DNA of 64,000 bases from Boesenbergia rotunda (taxonomy: Eukaryota > Streptophyta > Magnoliopsida > Zingiberales > Zingiberaceae). A program made the translations under genes and the position numbers. Where the stretch lies: the NCBI GenBank assembly GCA_024364735.1, contig JAGFNQ010007705.1, forward strand, positions 1-64,000. Direction: 5' to 3'. The notes beneath the pieces are model-generated. The model did not search any database. It was given only the letters and a program-made list of their open reading frames with translations, and was not told the DNA's origin. This document shows, piece after piece, positions 44,946-55,317 of this stretch; position 1 is the stretch's first letter, and the number at the start of each line of letters is the position of its first letter.

Positions 44946-45250
44946 ACTTGTTTACTATGTTGACTAACTGTGTAGTGCGTTTTTGATGGTGATCCCTAAG
45001 TACACGAGAATGTCGTCAAGTAATATAAAAGAGTATCATATTCACAGGGACTGTTAGTTAAGCACTAGTCGAGTATATAAAGTAAGTTATCTAGATGTCA
45101 CAGGTTTGGATTGAGAACAACTTGCTTCAGAAAGGAGAGAAGAGAAGAAGAGAGATGGAGAGAGAAGAGTGAGCTCTGATCCTTGGGGAAGAGATGGATG
45201 GGTGGATATCTAGGATTTCGGTTTCGTTACAATGCTAGTTAATACTCCAT
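44946..45250. other. Unassigned spacer
   Basis: Contains a purine-rich GGAGAGAAGAG run (45140-45170). It carries no coding and no clear termini. Confidence 0.35.
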
Positions 45251-46815
45251 GCCAAAATCCTTCCCCCTTATAACTCCCACAACTACCCTGGTGGATCTCA
45301 TTCATGACATAATCAGCTTCATCTAAACTGAGGCATTTGAGAAGAGGTCGAGAAAAAGCTCGCCTATAAGAAGCATCCCCTATCATAGTAAATCGTGGAG
45401 CTCACATTTTGATGGCCTGAGCTTGACTAGGCTCCTCGAGTAAGACCCCTCGGCTCAAGAACAAGATGAAAGGAGTTTGCCGGTCATTCTGGTCGTTAGG
45501 ATGAAATTCTAGAGTTATATGGGAGGCCACTTGATCTGCACTATGGGACCCTCTAAGTACCAGGTAACCAAGGAGTTGGCCATCTTGGCAAGCTTTTCTT
45601 CTTTCTTATTCTCATTTCGTGGTATCTACTGCTATATGACCTCCTGGAAATCTTTCTTGAATCTTTCAAAAGCCTTGGTATATCGTCGGGGTCGATCGTT
45701 GCAGATTTCAAATTTCTCTTCTAGTTGATGGGTTGCTAGTTATGTATCTGAATGTTTGAGGACTCTGGTCGCTCCCATATACTTGGCCGCCTGAAGGCCA
45801 ACTAGTATAGCTTCATACACAGCCTTGTTGTTTGTGGCTTTGATATAAAATTTTATCGCCGCCTGGATGGTCTCCCCTTGGAGTAAACATAGCAACACTC
45901 CCACTCTACTTCCTTATTTAGTGGTTGGCCCATCAACAAAGACTTTATATATGTCTGGTGACTCCTGACTGGATGTCTCATCAATGAAGTCCGCTAAGAC
46001 TTATGCCTTGATTGCGGCTCGAGGAAGATATTGGATATCGTATTTGTTGATCTCAGTAGTCCATTTAATTAGATGCCTTGACACCTCAGGATTAGTCAAC
46101 ACTCGACCCAAGGTGCTATTAGTGAGTACCATGATTAGATGCGATTGAAAATAAGATTGGAGTCATCGGGTAATCAGCACAATACCAAGGCTAGCTTTGC
46201 TAACACTGTGTGTAACGAGTCTCCGCCTCCTTCAAAAAATGATTGAAGAAATAAATGAGTTATTGTGTGTTACCTTCTTGCCACACCAAAATAGAGCCCA
46301 AAGCCCCTTCAGAAGATGACAAATACACCTAGAGGAGTTCCCAGCTACTAGTTTGAATAGGACAGGCATATTAGCCAGGTAAGCTTTTAATTCCATGAAG
46401 GTCTGCTCACACTTCTCATCCCATGAGAATCATGTGGTTATGCGCAACACTTTGAAAAATGGGAAACTCTTGCCCGCCGATTGGAGATACACCGAGACAA
46501 TGCGTTGATCCACCCCACCAACCTTTTTACCTCTTTTGTATTCCTTGGTGCTGTCATACTCTATAATGCTTGGGCCTTCTCTGGATTGACTTTTATCAGT
46601 AATGAGGTAACCCGGGAAGCTCCTCTTCTTGACTCCAAACTGACATTTGGCGGGGTTTAATTTGAAACCTAACTATTGTAGAGTGCCACATGTTTCTTCA
46701 ATGTGGCTAATCAGGGCGTCGGCTTGAATAGACTTGATCAAGATATCATCGACATAAACGTCGACGTTATGGCCAATTTGATGTTTGAATACTCGATCCA
46801 TCTGTAAGTCCGTGT
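45250..46815 (-). pseudogene. Tat-lineage gypsy pol remnant: RT, RNase H, integrase N-terminus
   Basis: Minus strand, right to left. RT with MDRVFKHQIG and YVDDILIKS (46800-46720; YVDD is the catalytic motif) continues with LNPAKCQFGV and FPGYLIT. Tat-type RNase H follows with YKVFVDGPTTK, KATNNKAVYEAILVGLQAAK (about 45960-45780). The integrase HHCC region retains APRFTMIG, YRRAFSRPLLKCL and EIHQGSCGSY (about 45420-45270). Many stops and shifts are present. It ends on the right at an LTR fragment starting at 46816. Confidence 0.75.
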
Positions 46816-47411
46816 AGATTGGGTTAGAGGAGGATGAATAGCCTTGAAAATAAATTAGCACTTTCTCTTACTTTCTATTTAGCAAGGACCAATAGATTAA
46901 TTAAGATAAGTAAACAACAACAAACAAATACTAAGTAAGAGACATATGGAGTTACTTGGTTACACCCTAAGTGGTTGTTAATTCAAGATAGCGAAAGCAC
47001 AACTGCAGTGTCTTTCGTGAAGGCGGAATAGCCTCTTACAAAATTTGGAAGCTCAAAAGACAATGTAGAAAATGAATACAGTTTTTTTTGTTTACAACGA
47101 GTACTAGGGTGCTATTTATAGTTTAATGGTTCAAGTGACTATGTTGTTGGTGTGGCACATCCAGACGCCTCTATCCCCTTGAGGCGCCTCTATTTGGATG
47201 ATTTGTTATCACTTCGCCAATGTTCGTCTAATCTAGCAGTATAGAGATGCCTCTATCTCTTTGAGGCACCTGAATCTATCTGTTGCTTATCCATGCTTCA
47301 ACGTACCATTGACTGGGATTGGGGTACCTCTATTAGATAGAGGTGCTTTGATTTTCAAGCGCTTGGATTCATTCCAGGCGCCTGAATGGTCAACTATAGA
47401 AGTTGACTATC
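46816..47411 (-). repeat. Family C LTR fragment
   Basis: Starts TGTAGATTGGG and continues GAGGAGGATGAATAGCC, the reverse complement of the family C LTR end. GAGGCGCCTC palindromes lie at about 47189 and 47380. About 600 of some 918 bp are present. There is no primer site to its left, so this is the outer side of a 3' LTR or a truncated solo LTR. Confidence 0.65.
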
Positions 47412-47578
47412 AGTGATCGTGCGGTTGACAAGAATGGGGTGAATTGCCCCTAAAAATAAAAATCTATCTTTTATCTTGATTAAACAATGATGATTATTAG
47501 TTCACAATAAAAATAATGACATAAGAATGAACTAAACCAAAAAGGATGTACAATATTATTACAAGGTAGTGCGTAGTG

Positions 47579-47580
<2 letters not shown>
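47412..47580 (-). repeat. Fragment of a family D-like LTR
   Basis: The GACAAGAATGGGGTGAATTGCCCC block followed by AAATAAA.ATCT resembles the beginnings of the LTRs at 48992 and 53932 (GGCAAGAG..GGTGAATTGCC). It is short and diverged. Confidence 0.5.

Positions 47581-47655
<75 letters not shown>
47581..47655. repeat. (AT)n microsatellite, about 37 units
   Basis: An uninterrupted AT dinucleotide run of 75 bases. Confidence 0.97.
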
Positions 47656-47658
<3 letters not shown>

Positions 47659-48084
47659 GCAATGATAGTTGATTTATCATATTTAGAACTTTTAAATAAT
47701 ATTTATACATGTTGATGCTCAATACTTATTAATATAGATATTAATATAACTATTGATAACTTAGAATGACATCCTCTTTGCGTAGTTCAATAATTTGATA
47801 AATAACTTCGATAATCACCCTGAGCTCATTGAAGATAGTAATATTCATTGATGACTTGTATATTTGTTGATAACTTGGTATGATATCCTATTTGCATAGT
47901 TTGATAACTTGATAGATAACTTCGATAACTTGATAGTAATATGGTTTCTAACATTTACCTTAGAATAACATCCTTAGTTTCATGTTCGATAATTTGGGAG
48001 ACCTAAATGATTTAAATACAATCATGCTTAGTTTGACATGATTAATCATGTTGAAAATGTTATTCTCATTAGAATACAATGTAC
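47656..48084. other. AT-rich spacer with a degenerate direct repeat
   Basis: Two related stretches (about 47750-47830 and 47870-47935) share TTGATAACTT, GATATCCT or GACATCCT, TTTGC(A/G)TAGTT and GATAAATAACTTCGATAA-like words. No coding. Confidence 0.45.
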
Positions 48085-48268
48085 ATGAACAAGGCTTAGA
48101 TGTACAATAGATTAGGCAATGAATTTATCAGGCAAGAATTTTTTACTGGTGTTGGAGAGTTTGTGAACTTTGCCAAGTCTCATCCAGAATGTTTGAATGG
48201 TGTCGAGTTAAAATGTCTGTTTAATCAGCATAAATGTAGAAATATAACTTTCTCTGATGAAAATATAG

Positions 48269-48306
<38 letters not shown>

Positions 48307-48991
48307 GGTATGAGTTTGTTCCAAATTATTACAAGTACTAATATTATCATAGAGAGTCGTATGTATTTGAGCAAATTGGACCTTCTGTTGCTTCCTTATC
48401 CAGCCTGATTACTCTAGAGGACTCATCAAGGCCTATGAATATAATGCAATCAATGGTTTATGATGCAATGAATGCATATGATCAATTGAATATAGAGGAA
48501 ACACCTACGTTTGAAGTTCAGAAAATATTTGACATGTTGAAGGCTAGTGAAAGAGAATTATGAAAAGACATTCCTTCTAGTCATTCTTAACTATCAACTA
48601 CTGTAAGATTACTGAACATGAAGGCAGAACATCATTTCTCTGAATAATGTTATGATGACATTTATCAATTAATGTTAGAGTTGCTTCCCGTTGATAACTG
48701 CATGATTAATAGCTTTTATAATACAAAGAAATTGATTAGAGATTTGGGTTTGTAGTAGAGAAGATTCATTATTGTATCAATAATTGCATGATCTTTTGGA
48801 ATGAAGATAACGAATTGATGGAATGCAGAATGTGTAATCACACTTGTTATAAGTAGAGTAGTCACATGGCTGGGAAGAAGAAGAAAAATATTCCCTTAAA
48901 GTCATGTATTACTTCCCATTAACTGTTAGGCTCCAACGCTCATATACATCTGCTGCAACAGCAAATTACATTAGATAACATCAAAACCATG
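48085..48991 (+). pseudogene. CACTA (En/Spm) TNP2-type transposase pseudogene, left part
   Basis: From about 48094 the frame reads MYNRLGNEFI, GVGEFVNFAKSHPECLNG and NITFSDENIV, the transposase-associated N-terminal domain of CACTA TNP2 proteins. It is interrupted by an (AC)n run at 48274-48302. After decayed sequence, later frames retain FDMLKASERE-like, SFYNTKKLIRDLGL, CMIFWNEDNELMECRMC (zinc-ribbon-like region) and a FPLT.RLQRSYTSAATA-like segment. These match TNP2 order and spacing. Stops and frameshifts are frequent. The sequence is split at 48991 by an LTR element and resumes at 55094. Confidence 0.72.
48274..48302 (+). repeat. (AC)n microsatellite inside the transposase pseudogene
   Basis: A 29-base AC run lies directly after the conserved DENIVK-like segment of the CACTA N-terminal domain. 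Confidence 0.95.
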
Positions 48992-50142
48992 TGTTTGGTA
49001 AAGGTGGACCGGCAAGAGGAGGGGATGAATTGCCTCTGTAAAATAAATAGATCTTTTGTGCAACTCACAATGATTCCAGATTAGTTGTAATAATAAATTA
49101 TAATAAACATAAACTAATTAACTAAATTAAATTAGTAAAAGGCTAAGACACAAGCAGTTACTTAGTTGCAACCTAGGTGGTTGCTAATCCAAGATCAAGA
49201 TCTCTTTCTGGAGGAGAAGCCTTTACAAACTTTGTAGCACAAGACAGAAGCTAGAAAAATTACGTCAATCTTAAATATCTCTTTAACTTCTAAGCCTATT
49301 TATAGGCTAAGAAAATTAATCATTACCGTTGATGATAGATAAATTTTATTTTTTATAAAGCTTATCATTTTAAAAGATAAGGTTAATATTTTAAATGGTA
49401 GAAGCTTCTGTGCATGTGTCGCATGCGTCAATTAAAGGATAGTAATTATCCTTTAATTGAATGTTGAAGCTTGGCTCTATCCTTTAAGCCACGTCCTACG
49501 CATGATTCTCACTTGAAGCCACGTTGAAGTTGGCTTTGCTTTATCCTTGATGAAGTTGCTCGATTAAAGGATTTGACCAATGATATGCTTTGACCAATGA
49601 AAGCTTAGTCAGCAGATAAAGCTTTGTCAAGCCAAGGATTAAGCTTTGTTCCTTCACCTGGACGTGTGCATGCAAACTGTCCATGTGTGTTGCTTGTTCA
49701 AAGTCTTTGGTCAAGCCTCCATACTTCTCCAATAATTTTGGTCAAATGTGATCCAAATCAAAACTTTGACTTGGTGAAAGTCAATAGAGTTGACTTTCTT
49801 GTAGACACTTTGTTTGGGTGATTTCTAGCCAATCGAAGTTAGACTCACCCGAACCCGACTCCGACCTTTCGCCTCTCGAGCGTCCTTCCTCCCGGCTTCT
49901 CATCCCTCAGACATCACGCACATCCTTCTCGCTCCACCGGTGTACTCTTCCACAGCTTCCGTGTCCCTCGGATACACCGAGCCCACCGGCTCACTTCCCC
50001 GTGCAATCTTTCTTGTCCACTGCATCTTACGCTCGACTTCCTCCACTCCTAAGCTCCTGCTCACTTAGATAGAAGGATCAAAACAACAACAGGACCTAAC
50101 CTAACTTGGTTGATCACATCAAAATCAACTAGGGCACCAACA
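48992..50142 (-). repeat. 3' LTR of family D element
   Basis: 1151 bp, TGTTTGGTAAAGG...GCACCAACA, aligned throughout with 53932-55093. The minus-strand PPT (AAAAAATGGAGAGAT) follows at 50143-50157. Confidence 0.87.
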
Positions 50143-50157
50143 ATCTCTCCATTTTTT

Positions 50158-50695
50158 ATGTGCATCAACCCAAGTTCAGTTAGGGTTAAACAAAAAAATA
50201 ATAACACTAACTAAGACAATTAAAATAAAAGAAATATTTGTAATTTAAAATCACAACCTCGCTCTGAACTTAAGTTACTCTTCGCATTTGATCACAGCAA
50301 AAAAATGGGGCATAAAAAGAGTAGGGAAAGGGAAAGAAAAAATATGAATTGCATATAGAAAAATATGAAAATTTTGAAGAATAAATATTTAAAATTCAAA
50401 AACACTTCAAAAAAATTGAATAAAATTTTACTGAAGTCTACTGATCATATCTAGATCCGAAAAAATCGGTTCTGGAAAAACAAATTTTTTTATCTATTTT
50501 TAAATTTTAAATTTTGAATTTTGAACGAAAAATCATGAATATTCAAAAAAAAACTCAAAAATACATAGTTAGTAGAAAAAAATATTCGTGTATTGAAGAA
50601 AAATATAAACATTATTTTATCAATGTAAAATTTGATTGACATCCATTTTTCAAAGAAGGTTAATAATGAAGAGTGACAAAAAAAATGTTAGTATG
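50158..50695 (-). other. 3' non-coding part of family D element
   Basis: AT-rich with many A/T runs. It continues beyond the nested solo LTR at 52431. No coding. Confidence 0.5.
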
Positions 50696-52425
50696 TGTTG
50701 GTGCAAAAAGCATCAGATATGAACAGTTAACTTCTAGTGTTTTGATGATTGACAATATACCAAGGTCTGGTCAAAGTGATCAAGGGTTAAACCAAACAGT
50801 ACCTGATGTTTAGTAGGGTAAACCCAGGTTTGATCAGTTTGACCAAAGGGTTAGCCAAACAGGACCTGATGTTTGGCAGAGTGATCAAACCTAGATCTGA
50901 CATGCGTGACAATATACCAAGGTTTGTTCAGTTAGAATAAGGGTTAGCCACACATGATCTCATGTTTGCCAGAGAACCTAGGGTTGGTTAGTTTAACCAA
51001 AATGATAAGTCAAATAAGACTTGATGTTTAGCAGAGTGATTAAACTCATATCTGGCCGGTTAGACCAAGGACTAAGCCAAACAGGACCTGATGATTAGCA
51101 GAGAGAAGTCTAGTCAGGATTAAGATAACTAGCAAGGAAGTCCTTGTCAAGGCACCGAAGTCCTGGTTCAGGGAATTAGGCACGAAGTCCTGGTCGAGGA
51201 TTGGGCACGAAGACCTGGCCGAGGGTTGGGCACTGAAGTCCTGATTCGAGAAATTGGGCATGAAGTCCTAGTTTAGGATTGGGCACGAAGACCTGAACGA
51301 GGGTTTGGCATTGATGTCTTGGTTCGAGGAATTGGGCATGAAGTCTTAGTAGAGGATCGGGCATAAGACTTAGCCGAGCGAGGACTACGGACAGAAGTAG
51401 AGACGGGTCAAGGATCGGACGTCTCGATATCCGAGAGTCTCAGAGGCCGAGCAAATGTCCAACCAGAGGTCCCGGTTGGCAAAAGGTAACTTCTCCAAAG
51501 TGGAGTAGGTGAGGACGCGTTCCCCGGAAAATAGAATAGTAGGCATCGGTTCAACCTAGGATTTCATTTGAAATCCAAAGTCAGAAACAGATAGCTCTAG
51601 ATGTCAATCAGATTTACAGGATTTAGGGTTAGGATTACTTGTTTGTCTTGTATTTGTTTGTCTTACAGGAACCTAGAGCTGGAGACAAGATAGGAGAGCA
51701 AGCGCAAACGAACAAGACCCGAAAAAGGAGCTTCCGGGCGCCCCCATCATCCCAGGCACCCTCATGGTGAGACGCCTCTATGGGCATGGGGGCGTCCCCA
51801 CCCCAGGTGCCCCTATCATGGGGCGCCCAAGAAGGCTGGTTTATCCCCTGCGTGTTGTTCGTTGGCTGGATCAGAATTGAAGACATGGAGATGCCCCTAT
51901 GGGCACTCGGGCACTCGGATGCTTACTATATAAGGGGTTTCGCTCCGTCAGTTCAGATCATCAATCTTTCCATCCGATTACACATTCCTTGCGAAGAAAA
52001 AGTGCTAAGACGAAGCTCTGCGACCAAGGAGGCTCAAGGAAAAGTGTGCGACGCTTCGGACTTCCAGAGTTGGTCGTGACCTTCACATTTGGTTTGCATA
52101 TTACAAGTTATATTTATTTCATTATTATTATTTTGCTTGTAATTACAATTGTAAGACGGGTTTCTCTACCTTTGGAAAACTTTCGAAAAGGAGACCACTA
52201 GTAGACGGTCATTGCTTGTAATTAGGCCTTGGGCGTACTGACCCTGGGGGGTTGGGAACCAAGTAAAAATTCCGCTTGATTGAGTTATGTATTTTTCTCT
52301 TTATTTATTATTCCGCTATGCTACTAACGACTTTGTTACGAAGTTGAACGAATGAACAACTCAAAGACGAAAGAAAGTACAAGTCGATATTCACCCCCCC
52401 CTCTATCGGTGTCACCGAGCCTACC
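50696..52425 (+). mobile_element. Solo LTR, family S2
   Basis: 1730 bp, starting TGTTGGTGC and ending CCGAGCCTACC (the terminal CA is decayed). The exact duplication is GTATG (50691-50695 and 52426-52430). It shares the GAGGACGCGTTCCCC block, the GGGCGCCC words (51736-51830) and a TATATAAGG TATA-like box (about 51928) with the solo LTR at 4898-6379. A tandem array of GAAGTCCTGGTCGAGGATTG-like units spans 51120-51370. Confidence 0.85.
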
Positions 52426-52469
52426 GTATGTTTTTAGATAACATTAAAACATATAATAACTAAAAATTA

Positions 52470-53912
52470 ATTTAGAAATATCTTAGGAACCCAAAAAAAG
52501 TTCCTATCTACTGGATTAATTAAAAATTTAGGAGGAATATAGTTCTTAGATACTTTTCTAAGTTGGCCCCTGTGATTTTTAATATACCAGTTTAAATTAT
52601 TAGGATAACTTATTTTCCTTTAGCGTAAATATGCAATATCAAATTTTAATTTTTCAACTAAGTTTCTCAAATTAACATTTTCATTTTTTAAATTATCAGA
52701 AATAGAAAACATGCACTAGTCAATTTCTTTTTCAATTCTCGATTCTCTTTTTCTAATTTACAGTTAGCTTTAAGCATCACTTTTATTCCAGAATATAATT
52801 GATTATGAGGGAGAAGGCATACCTCATTTACCGGGTCGCTTTTGAAAAGAGAGACTCCCCCTTCGTCGCTACTTTCTTCTGACGTAGCTCCCCCTTTATC
52901 AATGCTCTCCTCTTGATGACATCAGTGCAAGTCTATCGTATTCTTCAGTTTTCGATTCATCGGACGAGGTCTCGTCCCAGGTGGCTTTCAGCGCCTTCTT
53001 CTTCTTTGGCTGGTTCTTAAGTTTAGGACACTAGTCTTTTAGATCACCAACCTCATTGCAGTTATAGCATCAGACTGTTAGTTTCTTCAGAGATCGTCTT
53101 TTGCCCTAAAACTTTAAAAATATTAGCCTTTTTAAAGAAACATCTACGGATTTTTATCATTTTTGTTGTATTTTCATTGTCCATTGACAACTCCTCCTCG
53201 ATCTAGTTTTTTTCGCATTAGAGCGATGTTGTCCATTTTCCTACTCTTCCCTATACATCGAGATTCGTGAAGCTCTAAAATTGAAAAGAGTTGTTGTAGA
53301 GTATTTACCTCAAGGTCTTTTGATATGAAGTACGCGTCGATTACTAAGGTCCAATCCAGGGTTCTTGGGAAAGCATTTAGTGTGTACCATTGAACATTGC
53401 GATTTGTTACCATTTCACCGAGGTTCTTAAGGCTCATGATTAGCTTTTTTACTTTGACGTGCAGTTGGGTAACTGATTGTCCGTCTTCTATTCGAAGGTT
53501 GGTAAGCTGGCTTTGAAGGATATCTCGTCACGCCAATTTTGTCTCCGAGGTGCCTTCGTGCAATTCCAGAAACTTTTCCCAAAGTTTCTTTGCCGAGTCG
53601 TACTTCCCGATTCGATTGACATCTTGTTCGGGGAGGACGGTAGCAGATGGAATTCCGCCTTTTCGTTCGCTATAGCGTCTGCTTGCTCCTTCTTGTTCCA
53701 GGATTTAGGTTCTTTGATCTTTCCTTCGTTATCTTCCGGAGCTAAAAACCCATTTTTCATTGTCAGTAATAGTCCATAGTTAATAGTAAAAAATACCTTC
53801 ATCTTCCTCTTCCATACTGCAAACTACCCTTCAAACTTCGACGGGTAGATCACTGGTCCAACCATTTTCTTTTTAGAATTTGTTACAGTTGGTGGTAAGT
53901 CCTTCTGCAGTG
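52470..53912 (-). pseudogene. Copia gag pseudogene (family D)
   Basis: On the minus strand, frames at about 53824-53912, 53488-53802 and 53174-53437 carry the capsid motif order (YPSKFEG, FFTINYGLLLTMKNGFLAPED, FGKSFWNCTKA, LNAFPRTLDWTLVIDAYFIS). A decayed zinc knuckle (CYNCNEVGD, His lost) follows near 53070. Then come the KALKATWDE segment and an acidic Ser-rich stretch (about 53000-52890). The C-terminal signature PPKFLINPV...WVPK lies at about 52540-52480. No pol follows. The same gag layout occurs at 11269-12354 and 57446-59046. Confidence 0.75.
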
Positions 53913-53917
53913 TCCTT

Positions 53918-53929
53918 GCTCTGATACCA
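53918..53929 (-). promoter_or_regulatory. Primer-binding site of family D element
   Basis: TGGTATCAGAGC on the minus strand lies two bases from the 5' LTR, complementary to initiator tRNA-Met. Confidence 0.85.
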
Positions 53930-53931
53930 CT

Positions 53932-55093
53932 TGTTTGGTCGAGGTGGATCGGCAAGAGGGGTGAATTGCCCCTGTAAAATAAAGCAGATCTTTTGTGCGA
54001 CTCACAAAGATTCCAGATTAGTTGCAACAATAAATTAAAATAAACATAAACTAATTAACTGAATTAAACTAGTAAAAGGCTAAGACACAAGAAGTTACTT
54101 GGTTGCAACCTGGGTGGTTGCTAATCCAAGTCAGTTGAAGCTCACTATCAAAATCTTCTTCTGGAGGAGAAGCCTATACAGACTTTGTAGCACAAGACAG
54201 AAGGTAGAAGAATTATGTCAATCTTAAATATCTCTTTAACTTCTAAACATATTTATAGGAAAAGAAAATTAATCATTATCGTTGATCATAGATAAATTTT
54301 ATCTTTTATAAAGCTTATCGTTTTAAAAGATAAGGTTAATCTTTTAAACGGTAAAAGCTTCTGTGCATGTGATGCATGTGTCAATTAAAGGATAATAATT
54401 ATTCTTTAATTGAATGTTGAAGCTGGGCTCTATCCTTCAAGCCACGTCCTGCGAATGATGCTCACTTGAAGCCACATTGAAGTTGGCTTTTCTTTATCCT
54501 TGATGAAGTTGCTCGATTAAAGAATTTGACAATGATATGCTTTGACCAATGAAAGCTTAGTCAAAAGATAAAGCTTTGTCAAGCCAAGGATTAAGCTTTG
54601 TTCCTTCACTTGGACACGTGCATGCAAGTTGTCCACATGTATTGCTTGGTCAAAATCTTCGGTCAAGTCTTCATGCTTCTCCAACATTTTTGGTCAAATA
54701 TGATCCAAGTCAAAACTTTGACTTGGGCAAACTCAACAGAGTTGACTTTATTGTAGACGCTTTGTTTGGATAATTTCTGGCCAATCAGAGTTAGGCTCAC
54801 CCGAACTTGATTCTGGCCTTTTGCCCCTCGAGCATCCTTCCTCCCGACTTCTCGTCCCTCAGACGTCGTGCACGTCCTTCTCACTCCATCGTGTACTTTT
54901 TCATAGCTTCCGCGTCCCTCAGATGCACCGAGCCCGTTAACTCACTTCCCTGTGCAATCTTTCTCGTCCACTGCGTCTTATGCTCGACTTCCTCCGCTAC
55001 AAATCTCCTTCACACTTAGACAGAGGGATCAAAATAACAACATGACCTAACCTAACTTGGTTGATCACATCAAAATCAACTGGGACATCATCA
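53932..55093 (-). repeat. 5' LTR of family D element
   Basis: 1162 bp, partner of 48992-50142. The outer end has decayed from CACCAACA to CATCATCA. The partners differ visibly more than those of the Tekay-like element, so this insertion is older. Confidence 0.87.
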
Positions 55094-55317
55094 CCATGTA
55101 CACAAAAGAGATATAATATGTCATCCTTGTGACTCTCCTACATGGAAACATCTGGATACAATATTTTCTTCTTTTGCAATGGAATCGGTAATGTATGACT
55201 TAGACTTTCCGCAGATAGATTTCAACAATTTGAAAGTTATGGACAGTAATATTCATCTTGGCCAGTTATATTAATATCATTTCACTTGCTTTCATTGATG
55301 TATATAAAAGAAGAATT
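55094..55317 (+). pseudogene. CACTA TNP2-type transposase pseudogene, right part
   Basis: This resumes the frame broken at 48991 and retains HPCDSPTWKHLDTIF, SFAMESV and DLDFPQIDFNN, matching the TNP2 segment that follows the RLQR/SP-type segment seen at 48900-48960. It ends where the LTR at 55318 begins. The remainder, if present, lies beyond the window. Confidence 0.7.

Larger units (their letters stand above)
48992..55093 (-). mobile_element. Copia element family D, gag-only, with nested solo LTR
   Basis: LTRs at 48992-50142 and 53932-55093 bound the element, flanked by a perfect CCATG duplication (48987-48991 and 55094-55098). Minus-strand order is 5' LTR, Met-tRNA primer site (53918-53929), gag pseudogene, short non-coding region with a PPT, then 3' LTR. 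The body contains no pol. A solo LTR (50696-52425) is inserted in the 3' non-coding part. The element interrupts a CACTA transposase pseudogene. Confidence 0.88.
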
